NCBI GenBank assembly: GCA_021821785.1
Contig: JAKACD010000013.1
Location: forward strand, 1 to 34,633
DNA length: 34,633 nt
Origin: Thermoplasmata archaeon
Lineage (GTDB): Archaea > Thermoplasmatota > Thermoplasmata > Lutacidiplasmatales > UBA184
Direction: 5' to 3'
The notes under the pieces were generated by a model. It was not told the DNA's origin, did no database searches, and worked only from the letters and a program-made list of their open reading frames with translations. Below are positions 9,474 to 17,332 of the stretch, one piece after another. Position numbers and translations under genes: made by a program. Numbering within the stretch: the first letter of the stretch is position 1; the number at the start of each line of letters is the position of its first letter.

Positions 9474-10256
9474 ATGGCGCTCGCGAACGAACCATTGCCG
9501 AAGGTCGTGACCCGGGGCCGGGCCCTGCCCGCCTTCCTCATCGTCGGCTGGCGATGGATCGCCCGGAACCCGGCGGTCACGGTCGCCCCGATCCTCCTGC
9601 CGTTCATCTTCCTCTACTTCCTGTCGTTCATCTCGCCGCCGTCCCTCCTGCCGCTCGAGATCGTGGGGGCGATGCTGTTCACGATGCAGAACATCGGTTC
9701 CTGGGTCCTCGGCGACAGCGCCACCTGGCGGATCGAATGCTCCCTCCAGGACATGTTCGTGGCGAGCCCGCTCGGTCGCCTGCGCTACCTGTTCGGCATC
9801 GCCTTCTCGAACCTGATCGCGATGCTGCCGGCCCTCGCCATCCTGGCCGTGCTTCTCGCCTGGGTCGGGGGCGAGCGGGGCCATCCCCTCACCCCGTTCG
9901 CGGCCGTGGTCCTCGTGGGGGCGCTCGGTAGCCTGTGGGTCCTGTTCTCCTCCATCGGGATCGCGATCTCGAGCCGGCTCCGGACCCAGCGGGAGATCTG
10001 GCCGGTCGGGAACCTCACGTTCACGATCCTCGGGATGCTCTCCCCCCTGTACTATCCCCTCTCGGTCCTGCCGCCCCTCTGGCAGGACGCGGCCCGTTTC
10101 CTCCCCGCGACCTACGCAGCGCTGCTCGTCCAGGGGGCCCTCGGGATCACGCCGGCCTCGCCCGCGGAAATGGCGAGCTATGCGGGGCTGCTCGCGGCGA
10201 CCGTGGGGACCGTGCTGTTCGTCGCCCTCCGCCTCTATCGCTGGGGGGAGGCGTAA
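9474..10256 (+). CDS. ABC-2 type permease, second subunit
   Basis: ATG immediately after the stop of the previous gene; hydrophobic helices; LSPLYYPLSVLPPLWQ. Confidence 0.85.
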   Translation: MALANEPLPKVVTRGRALPAFLIVGWRWIARNPAVTVAPILLPFIFLYFLSFISPPSLLPLEIVGAMLFTMQNIGSWVLGDSATWRIECSLQDMFVASPLGRLRYLFGIAFSNLIAMLPALAILAVLLAWVGGERGHPLTPFAAVVLVGALGSLWVLFSSIGIAISSRLRTQREIWPVGNLTFTILGMLSPLYYPLSVLPPLWQDAARFLPATYAALLVQGALGITPASPAEMASYAGLLAATVGTVLFVALRLYRWGEA

Positions 10257-10434
10257 GCGAGTGGAAACGTTCAAACGGGGTCGCGGCATGGACCGGTCAG
10301 TGCGTCCTGCGAACCCCCCGACTCGATCCCATCGTGTCCCGGGACCGGGGAGGATGGGCAGGACCGACTTCTGTTCTCAGTCCTTCCCTCCTGCTCCCGG
10401 GGCCGAACGGGGAGGACGGTAGCGAGACCGAACG

Positions 10435-10752
10435 ATGGGTAACAACGAGTTCGACGAGATCCTGTCCGCGCTGGACCGCGAGACCGCCCGCATCCGCGTG
10501 CGCGCCGAGCCCCGCCGGTACAACAAGCCGGCGACCGTCATCTCGGGCTTTCCTCCTGGGGTCGACCTTGCGGACATCACCCGGCAGCTGAAGAACCGGC
10601 TCGCCACCGGCGGCTCCGTGGTCGAAGGGGAGGTCTACCTCCAGGGCGACCATCGGGCCCGGATCCGGGAGGAGCTCGGCAAGCTAGGGTTCGACCCCGA
10701 GACGATCGAGGTCTCGGATACCGCGCTCCCGAAGCGGGGCCGGCGCGGGTGA
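10435..10752 (+). CDS. SUI1/aIF1-like translation initiation factor
   Basis: KPATVISGFPPGVDLADITRQLKNRLATGGSVVEGEVYLQGDHRARIREELGKLGF. Confidence 0.9.
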   Translation: MGNNEFDEILSALDRETARIRVRAEPRRYNKPATVISGFPPGVDLADITRQLKNRLATGGSVVEGEVYLQGDHRARIREELGKLGFDPETIEVSDTALPKRGRRG

Positions 10753-10878
10753 TTCCGACCGGGCCGTTCGAACGGGCCCAAGGCCGGTCTCCGAGCGGTG
10801 GAGGCGCCCCCCGCGGGAATTTGCGCACCTCAAAGAACGTATATTCCTCCGCGGCTCCCCGGGGATCGGTGGATTCGA

Positions 10879-11733
10879 ATGGCGGCTTACGCCCACCCGG
10901 AAGTGCTCGTGGAGAACGACTGGCTCGAGGCCCACCTGGGCGACCCGAAGGTGCGCGTCGCAGAGGTCGACTACGACCCGGCGGCGAACTACGCGATGGG
11001 CCACGTTCCGGGCTCGGTCCTGTTCGACTGGCGAAAGGACATCAATGACCCCGTGGGCCGGGACATTCTGAGCGCGGAGGCCCTCACGGGTCTCTTCCAG
11101 CGAGCGGGCATCGACGACGACTCTACGCTCGTCCTCTACGGGGATTTCAACAACTGGTTCGCGGCGTTCGCCTTCTGGGTCTTCAGCTACTACGGCGTTT
11201 CCCAGGTGAAGCTCCTCAACGGCGGCCGGAAGAAGTGGATCGTCGAGGACCGCCCCCTCACGAAGGAAGTACCTACGCCGCCGCGGGGTCGGTTCTCCGC
11301 CCGACCCGCCGACCCAAAGCTTCGGGCCTACCTCGAGGATGTGCGCGCCGCGCTGCCGGCGGTGAGGGCCGGCCGCCTCCATCTGGTCGATGTCCGGGGC
11401 CCGAAGGAGTTCTCGGGGGAGATCACGGCCCCGCCGGAGTATCCCCTGGAACATGCGCAGCGGGGCGGGCATATCCCCGGCGCCCGGAACATCCCCTGGG
11501 CCCTGGCGGTGCGGGACGATGGGACGTTCAAGTCGCGGGAAGAGCTCGAGGAGATTTACCGTCGCGCGGGGGTGCTGCCGGACGCTCCGGTGTTCACCTA
11601 CTGCCGTATCGGGGAGCGCTCGAGCCACACCTGGTTCGTCCTCAAGTTCCTGCTCGGGTACCCGGACGTGCGGAACTACGACGGTTCCTGGACGGAGTGG
11701 GGGAACCTGATCCGCACCCCGATCGAGAAGTAG
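10879..11733 (+). CDS. Thiosulfate sulfurtransferase, tandem rhodanese
   Basis: Two rhodanese domains; active-site loop TYCRIGERSSHTWF; gtatatt at 10839 upstream of the ATG. Confidence 0.92.
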   Translation: MAAYAHPEVLVENDWLEAHLGDPKVRVAEVDYDPAANYAMGHVPGSVLFDWRKDINDPVGRDILSAEALTGLFQRAGIDDDSTLVLYGDFNNWFAAFAFWVFSYYGVSQVKLLNGGRKKWIVEDRPLTKEVPTPPRGRFSARPADPKLRAYLEDVRAALPAVRAGRLHLVDVRGPKEFSGEITAPPEYPLEHAQRGGHIPGARNIPWALAVRDDGTFKSREELEEIYRRAGVLPDAPVFTYCRIGERSSHTWFVLKFLLGYPDVRNYDGSWTEWGNLIRTPIEK

Positions 11734-11765
11734 GCCGCCCCGGGGCGGGGGAGGGCGCCCCTCGA

Positions 11766-12458
11766 TCACCCGCGCCGGCGCCGGGGCCGGGGATCCGCCT
11801 CTTTGCGGACCAGGAACTGATGGATCCCCGCGTCCTTCCGTTGGGCCAGGACGGTGTGGCCGGTCTCGTCCGACCACCGGACCATCTCGATCGGGCTCGT
11901 CGGGTCGTCGGTGACCACGAGCACGGCCTCGCCGGCCGAGCGCCGGGCGAGCTCCTCATTCAGGTTCGTCAGGATCGCCGAGCATTCCCGCCCGATCTCG
12001 TACAGTTCGAGGTCCGGAAGGACCGGCCAGCAACGGATCCCCTGCTGCCGAATGCGCTCCCGGAGCGGCCCGGCGACCGCCGCGGCGGGCAGGAGAAGGT
12101 GATCGGGGTCCTCCGGTCGAAGCGGCCGGATCTCGGCGATCCACCCGTCGGAGTAGGGGGCATCGTTGAGGAGTCGGGGGCGGTCAAGGAGCGCCGCGTT
12201 GCGTCCGACCACGGTGCCGTCGACCGGTATGCGGACCGCGCCGGTGAATCGCAGGCTCTCGACCGTCGCGACCGAGCGATGCCGGGCGAGCGGACCGTCT
12301 ACCGGGCGAAACGTGCAACGCTGGAGGCGACCCGCGAACGCGACGAGCGGCCCGATGAGCCCGATCCGCGCGGTCCCGTCCGCCCTCGGCGCCCACCAGA
12401 CGTCGTGCTCGAGGTCGTACAGCCGATCCTCGGGGAGGAGGCACCCGTCGATCTCCAC
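11766..12458 (-). CDS. Fusion of GcvH/lipoate-binding-like domain (lipoyl Lys replaced by Arg) with TusA-like sulfur-carrier domain
   Basis: N-term YDLEHDVWW..ADGTARIGL..VATVESLRFTGAVRIPVDGTVVGRNAALLDRPRLLNDAPYSDGWIAEIRP follows GcvH; C-term LELYEIGRECSAI...AGEAVLVVTDDPTSPIEMVRWSDETGHTVLAQRKDAGIHQFLVRK follows TusA. Confidence 0.82.
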   Translation of the reverse strand: MEIDGCLLPEDRLYDLEHDVWWAPRADGTARIGLIGPLVAFAGRLQRCTFRPVDGPLARHRSVATVESLRFTGAVRIPVDGTVVGRNAALLDRPRLLNDAPYSDGWIAEIRPLRPEDPDHLLLPAAAVAGPLRERIRQQGIRCWPVLPDLELYEIGRECSAILTNLNEELARRSAGEAVLVVTDDPTSPIEMVRWSDETGHTVLAQRKDAGIHQFLVRKEADPRPRRRRG

Positions 12459-12535
12459 GCCCCGACAGGGCGAGCGGCGTTCTTACGGTCTCGGGAACGA
12501 CAACCTTTTGGTGGGGGTCCACTCCCACCCCGACG

Positions 12536-12730
12536 ATGGTCGCCCGCAGCAGCTCCGAACCCCTCGAGGAGCTAGGGACCCGGGCCCGCTGCCGCTGCGG
12601 TCACCTTCCCACCCATCACATGGTCGTCGTGCCGATCGAGGTCGGCGGCGGCTTCCGCCTCGATCCGATGGGGCCGTGCGCCCTCTGCGGCGAAGCGGTC
12701 TGCCGCCGCTTCACTCCCGGCCCGGTGTGA
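12536..12730 (+). CDS. Small putative zinc-binding protein
   Basis: 64 aa; CRCGHLPTHH...CALCGEAVCRRF; divergent from the GcvH-TusA gene. Confidence 0.55.
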   Translation: MVARSSSEPLEELGTRARCRCGHLPTHHMVVVPIEVGGGFRLDPMGPCALCGEAVCRRFTPGPV

Positions 12731-12757
12731 CCGGGCCAAAGGACCCGGCGGGCCGCC

Positions 12758-13216
12758 TCAGCCGTAGGCGGTCCGGATGAGATATTCCTTCAACCGCTGC
12801 AGTCGGTCGTCCCAGAAGTGGAAGTGCCAGGAACGGGCCTGTTCCCACGCCTCGCCCGCGCCCCAACCCGAGTGCTCCAGCGTGACGTCGACCCCTTCGG
12901 GCGATTCCTGCAGGCGCAGGTAGACCTGGCTCGGCGGCGACGCCGCATGCATCAGGTTCGCGAACGCGGGGGGGCCGATCCAGGTGAAACCGAGGTCGAG
13001 ATCGTTCGTCCGCTGCACGATCTTCCCCGCGCTCTGGAACCGCTCGGGCTCGGTGAAGGTGAGCCGGTACTCCCCGCCCGCCTCGGCCCCGACCGTCGCC
13101 TCGGTGCAGAGCCACCCCTTCAACTGCTCCGGCGTGACCAGGGCGGCGTAGATCATCGGCACCGGGAGCGGCACGGTGACCTGGAGCAGGATCGCGTCCA
13201 ACGGCTCTTCGGGCAC
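12758..13216 (-). CDS. SRPBCC/AHSA1-like domain protein
   Basis: VTVPLPVPMIYAALVTPEQLKGWLCTEATVGAEAGGEYRLTFTEP; TATA-like ctttagg upstream on the minus strand near 13245. Confidence 0.85.
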   Translation of the reverse strand: MPEEPLDAILLQVTVPLPVPMIYAALVTPEQLKGWLCTEATVGAEAGGEYRLTFTEPERFQSAGKIVQRTNDLDLGFTWIGPPAFANLMHAASPPSQVYLRLQESPEGVDVTLEHSGWGAGEAWEQARSWHFHFWDDRLQRLKEYLIRTAYG

Positions 13217-13284
13217 GGTGTCCGCTCCATCTTCGGGGCCTAAAGGATTTACTGCCGGGCGGGGCCAACGCGTTCGCCCTCGCT

Positions 13285-13391
13285 GGGTACCGCCCCCTCG
13301 GGCGCCCCGGTGAGGGGGATTCCCCGGGTCGAACGAGGGTCCGGGGCGCCGGCCGCGAGGGTCAGGCCCTGGGCGGTACTGCTTTCCGCCC
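13285..13391. other. Nested inverted repeats with potential structured RNA (strand unknown)
   Basis: GTACCGCCC (13287-13295)/GGGCGGTAC (13371-13379); CCTCG (13296-13300)/CGAGG (13356-13360); GGCGCCCCGG (13301-13310)/CCGGGGCGCC (13341-13350); alternative GGGCGG (13371-13376)/CCGCCC (13386-13391). Confidence 0.45.
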
Positions 13392-13452
13392 GGCGGCCGG
13401 GGTTGAGGCCGGTCCGACGGCGGGGGCCGCCGTGCGAACGGGCGGGGCTACG

Positions 13453-13640
13453 ATGGCCGAGGGGGGGTCCGCTCCGATCCTTCGCGTGCGGGACCCTTCG
13501 GTCGGGCAGGCCGCCGGGCGATCCTCGAACCGGTCACCTTCGGGGTGCCCCGCGGCGTGACGCTCGCCGTCGTGGGGCCGAACGGGGCCGAAAGGACGAG
13601 CCGCCTGCGCCGGAGATCCGGGGACGAAATGCCCGGCGAG
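13453..13640 (+). pseudogene. Decayed ABC-transporter ATPase fragment
   Basis: Two frames give ILRVRD... then AILEPVTFGVPRGVTLAVVGPNGAERTSRL, resembling ILDHVSFRVPRGITFAIVGPNGGGKSTLL of the intact ATPase at 15638-16342; no intact ORF. Confidence 0.6.
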
Positions 13641-13806
13641 GGGCCCGGTCGTCGAGAGCGACGCCTCTGGCCGTGGACTGCGGAGCGGAAGGAGTGGCCG
13701 AAGTAGCGGTCCGCTTCGCCGGCGCTTTCCTGCGGTCGATGGCCCCTGCAGGGAGAGGACGAGGGGAAAGCTCTGGTCGGACCGAGCGGGGGTTGGGGCC
13801 GAACGA

Positions 13807-14565
13807 CTACGCCTGGAGATAGTGCCGTGCCCCTTCGAGCAGGAACCGCACGTCGGACGCGAGCGAGATGAACCGGAAACCGAGGTCCACGGCGGCCTTC
13901 TTCTCCTCGGGATCGACGATCAGGGTGCCGGGGATCTTCCCGTGCCGCTCGCACGCCTCGACCACGCGGCGCATCGCCTCGCGCACCTTCGGGTTCTTCC
14001 GATCGTCCAGGAGCCCGAGGTTCAACGTTAGGTCCTGCGGGCCGACGAACAGGAGGTCGAGCCCTTCCACGGAAGCGATGGCATCGAGATGATCGAGAGC
14101 CTCGCGCGTCTCGATCTGGATCCCGACGAGCGTTTCCTCGTTCGCTTCGCGCAGGTAGCCGGCGAGGCCCGCCCCGTACCGGGACGCGGCGGCGGCCGCC
14201 GCCCCGCGCACTCCCTGAGGCGGGTACTTTGCGAAGGCCACGGTGGCCCTCGCCTGGGCTTCCGTGCTGACGAGCGGGGCCAGGATCCCGTACGCGCCGG
14301 CGTCGAAGGCCTGCTTCACGAGGTACGGGTCCACGTCGCCCACGCGCACGAAGGGAGCCGCTCCGCGACCGACAAGGATCGCCATCATCGCCGCGAGCGT
14401 TTCGGGATCGACCTGCGAATGCTCGGTGTCGACCATGAACCAGTCGAACCCGAGTTCCCGGATCGCGTCGAGCGCCACGATCGACGACGAGGAGATCCAC
14501 GTACCGAACGAGGTCTCTTTGGTGCCGAGCAGCCGGGCCTTGAGCGGGTTCTTCACGGGTCCCAC
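13807..14565 (-). CDS. HpcH/HpaI family aldolase
   Basis: FGTWISSSS..ELGFDWFMVDTEHSQVD..DPYLVKQAFDAGAYGILAPLVST..VGIQIETREAL..LFVGPQDLTLNLG. Confidence 0.92.
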   Translation of the reverse strand: MGPVKNPLKARLLGTKETSFGTWISSSSIVALDAIRELGFDWFMVDTEHSQVDPETLAAMMAILVGRGAAPFVRVGDVDPYLVKQAFDAGAYGILAPLVSTEAQARATVAFAKYPPQGVRGAAAAAASRYGAGLAGYLREANEETLVGIQIETREALDHLDAIASVEGLDLLFVGPQDLTLNLGLLDDRKNPKVREAMRRVVEACERHGKIPGTLIVDPEEKKAAVDLGFRFISLASDVRFLLEGARHYLQA

Positions 14566-14755
14566 CGCTGCCCGGCAGGGGGGCGGGCAGAATAGCTTTC
14601 CTCGGAGATCCGGGGGATCGGAGTCTGAGACGAAACCAGCCCCGGGGCGATCATCGCCTTTCGGCTGGGGTAGGGTCCACGGTCGCGCGTCTCGCGCTTC
14701 ACGGGGAACGATTTCTGGGGCCGGCTCGGAGGGAGAACGATCGGACGACGGTAGG

Positions 14756-14775
14756 GCGTCCCGGGCTCGGGACGC
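14756..14775. terminator. Stable hairpin downstream of the ABC permease gene; possible 3'-end structure
   Basis: GCGTCCCG-GGCT-CGGGACGC perfect 8-bp stem; no clear poly-T tract. Confidence 0.35.
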
Positions 14776-14843
14776 TCCGCGGTCCCCTTACGGCCCGCGA
14801 ACCATCCCCCGAGAATACTCCGAGGGCGTGTCCGACCCCGGGG

Positions 14844-15641
14844 TCACGCGAGCTCCTTCCGCGCCCGCCGTCGACCGGCCGCCGCGAATCCCCACGAAGC
14901 GACGAACAGGACCACCCCGAGAACGACGACGAGCGGACCCGCCGTGACGCCCCAGGCGAACGAGAGAAGGGTTCCCCCGACGGCGCTCGCCACACCAAAG
15001 AGCGCACTGAGCGTGGCGTACGGAGTGAGGTTCGTTCCGAGTGTCTTCGCCGCCGCGGCCGGAACGATGACGAGAGCCCCGACCAATAGCGTGCCGACCA
15101 CCTGGACCCCCACCGCCACGACGGTGCTCACGAGAACGAGGTAGACGAGGCTGACGAGCTCGACCCGGACGCCCGCGCTCGCCGCCAGGTCCTCCGAGAT
15201 CACCGATAGGATCATCGATCGATAGATGAGGCGTGTGACGAGGACCACACCGGTGGCGAGGACGATCGTCGCGAGGGTTGCAAGGAGCCCGACCTGGCTC
15301 ACGTTCCCGAAGAGCGCCTCGAGAAGATCCGGGTTCGGCGTCAAGAGAACGCCGACCGCCAGCGCGAGTACGAACAGAACCCCGATGATCGCATCGACCG
15401 CAAGATGCGCCGACCGCTCGATGAACCAGGTGAGGAAGGCCGCGGTGAGCACGAAGGCGAACGCACCGAGGAACGGGTCGAACCCGAGGAGGAGGCCGAC
15501 GGCGAGCCCGGGGAGCGCCACATGGGAGAGCGCGTCGCCGACCAAGGCCATCCGGCGTAACACCATGAGCGAACCGACATAGCCGGCGCCGAATCCCACG
15601 GCGGCGGCGGTAGCGAGGCTGTAAGGCGACAGGGCGATCAT
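14844..15641 (-). CDS. ABC-3 family metal permease (ZnuB/MntB-like)
   Basis: LRRMALVGDALSHVALPGLAVGLLLG; VGTLLVGALVIVPAAAAKTL. Confidence 0.92.
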   Translation of the reverse strand: MIALSPYSLATAAAVGFGAGYVGSLMVLRRMALVGDALSHVALPGLAVGLLLGFDPFLGAFAFVLTAAFLTWFIERSAHLAVDAIIGVLFVLALAVGVLLTPNPDLLEALFGNVSQVGLLATLATIVLATGVVLVTRLIYRSMILSVISEDLAASAGVRVELVSLVYLVLVSTVVAVGVQVVGTLLVGALVIVPAAAAKTLGTNLTPYATLSALFGVASAVGGTLLSFAWGVTAGPLVVVLGVVLFVASWGFAAAGRRRARKELA

Positions 15642-16342
15642 CGGCGGGAACCGATCCCGAACGGGGGGATCTCGCCCGGTGGGATGCCGAACGTCTCCGA
15701 CACGCGATCCGGGTTGGACAGGAGTTCAGCGACCGTCCCTTCGAACCGCACGCGGCGTTGGAGAACGAGGACCCGGTCGGCGTAGTGGTGGAGCTCGTGG
15801 AGGTTGTGCGTCACGAGGAGCACGGTCGCCCCGGTTTCGACCTGGACGCTCTTGACGGCCTGCAGGATCGCGTCCTCGCTCCCGATATCCACGTTCGACG
15901 TCGGTTCGTCGAACAGGAGGACGTCCGGCCGGTCGACGGTCGCCCATCCGATCAACACACGCTGGATTTCGCCCCCGGATAGGGTGCCGATCGTCTTCTT
16001 CAGGATCCGTTGATCCAGGCCCACCATCGAGAGGCAGGCCGCATAATCCCCCCGGCACTTGAGGGAGAGGAGCTCTTCGACCGATAGGGGGATGTCGGTG
16101 TCGACGAGTTTCTGGGGTACGTAGCCCACGCGCACCGGGCCGTCCCACTCTACCCGGCCGGTGTATGCAATCCGATCGAGGAGGACCTTGAGAAGGGTCG
16201 ACTTCCCCCCGCCGTTCGGCCCCACAATCGCGAACGTGATGCCGCGGGGCACGCGAAAGCTCACGTGGTCGAGGATCGTCAGCGGTCCGGCGCGGACCGT
16301 GACGTCGGTGACCGTAAGCACCGGAACGGACGGGAGGCTCAT
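15638..16342 (-). CDS. Metal ABC transporter ATP-binding protein (ZnuC/MntA-like)
   Basis: Start MSLPSVPVL at 16342 rather than the ORF call inside the tRNA; Walker A GPNGGGKST; LSGGEIQRVLIGWA; VLLFDEPTSNVD; overlaps the permease start. Confidence 0.92.
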   Translation of the reverse strand: MSLPSVPVLTVTDVTVRAGPLTILDHVSFRVPRGITFAIVGPNGGGKSTLLKVLLDRIAYTGRVEWDGPVRVGYVPQKLVDTDIPLSVEELLSLKCRGDYAACLSMVGLDQRILKKTIGTLSGGEIQRVLIGWATVDRPDVLLFDEPTSNVDIGSEDAILQAVKSVQVETGATVLLVTHNLHELHHYADRVLVLQRRVRFEGTVAELLSNPDRVSETFGIPPGEIPPFGIGSRR

Positions 16343-16418
16343 GAGTTTGCGTCGGAGGCCATTCAGATTCGTGCCCTCCTGCGGCCTCTCGACCGGACGA
16401 CCGCCCATGCAGGGAAGA

Positions 16419-16492
16419 TGGACTGGTCGGGATTTGAACCCGAGGCCTCCGGTTTGCAAAACCGGCGATCTTCCGGACTGATCTACCAGCCC
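16419..16492 (-). tRNA. tRNA-Ala (anticodon TGC)
   Basis: GGGCTGG/CCAGTCC acceptor with G3:U70; anticodon arm CCGGT-TTTGCAA-ACCGG; T-arm TCGGG-TTCAAAT-CCCGA; no intron; CCA not encoded. Confidence 0.95.
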
Positions 16493-16520
16493 ACGGCCGT
16501 GGCACGGAGCGGCCCATGCC

Positions 16521-17270
16521 TTAGCTTTTCGGCACCGGCCGGCCGCTCACTTGGTTCCAGGCTCGATCGAGCTTTGGAACGGTCGGCCGCTGTCGGATCT
16601 CTCGGGGATCGACCCACTCGGCGCGGGCGGATTCCCAGTCGAGACGGATCTCCGGGGCTCGGACGAGGAAGCGGAACGGGAACACGACGAACACCCGGGT
16701 CCCGTCCCGGGCCAGGACCGGATCCCCCTCCGCCGCCAGGGCGAGGTCCTCACGGGCCATTCCGACCTCCTCTGCGATCTCGCGGTACGCTTGCTCGAGG
16801 GGGGTCGGGTCCTCGAGGTAGCCCGAGATCCCCGCCCACCGGCCCCGGAAGCTCCCAACCTTGTCGGACCTCTGGAGAAGGAGGATCCGGCCGTCCTCCC
16901 GCTCGAGGAACGCCGTCACGACCAGCACCTCCTCCACCCCCACGATCGCGATCGTGCCCTTGGAACCGTTCACCTCGACCCGCTCGCCCTCGAGCAGAAG
17001 GTCGACGTCGGCCCCGGCGACTGTCGGGAGCGGGGGTCCACCGGCGGTCGGGCCGGTGGGCAGGCCGAGGAGGATTGCCGCCCGGGCGTTCGTCGGCAAC
17101 GGGTGCGGCGGGGGCCACCAGAGCGCCGGAACGACCGTCACCTCGGGCCCTTCCCGGTCCGAGCTCCACGCGATCGGGTCGTCGACAAGATGGACCTGGC
17201 CCGTGGCCCAACCCGGGGCGACCGGGAGGAGGGGCAAGGACATGCTCCGACCGAGCGCGTGTCTGCTCAT
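16521..17270 (-). CDS. NUDIX hydrolase with N-terminal domain resembling a PEP-utilizer swivelling domain
   Basis: NUDIX: GRWAGISGYLEDPTPLEQAYREIAEEVGM; N-term APGWATGQVHLVDD...LPTVAGADVDLLLEGERVEVNGSKGTIAI. Confidence 0.8.
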   Translation of the reverse strand: MSRHALGRSMSLPLLPVAPGWATGQVHLVDDPIAWSSDREGPEVTVVPALWWPPPHPLPTNARAAILLGLPTGPTAGGPPLPTVAGADVDLLLEGERVEVNGSKGTIAIVGVEEVLVVTAFLEREDGRILLLQRSDKVGSFRGRWAGISGYLEDPTPLEQAYREIAEEVGMAREDLALAAEGDPVLARDGTRVFVVFPFRFLVRAPEIRLDWESARAEWVDPREIRQRPTVPKLDRAWNQVSGRPVPKS

Positions 17271-17332
17271 CGGCTTGTCGGCCGGTATGGGTCGCGGGAA
17301 ACGCCATCTACCCCGGGCCGGTCGGTGTACCG

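Noticed and set aside
8703-10289. 528-aa minus-strand ORF
   Set aside because: Antisense shadow of the ABC-2 permeases.
13360-13400. SRP RNA helix-8-like motif (GGTCAGGCCC...ACTGC)
   Set aside because: Lacks the GGAA tetraloop and AGCAGC side of the asymmetric loop; similarity probably coincidental.
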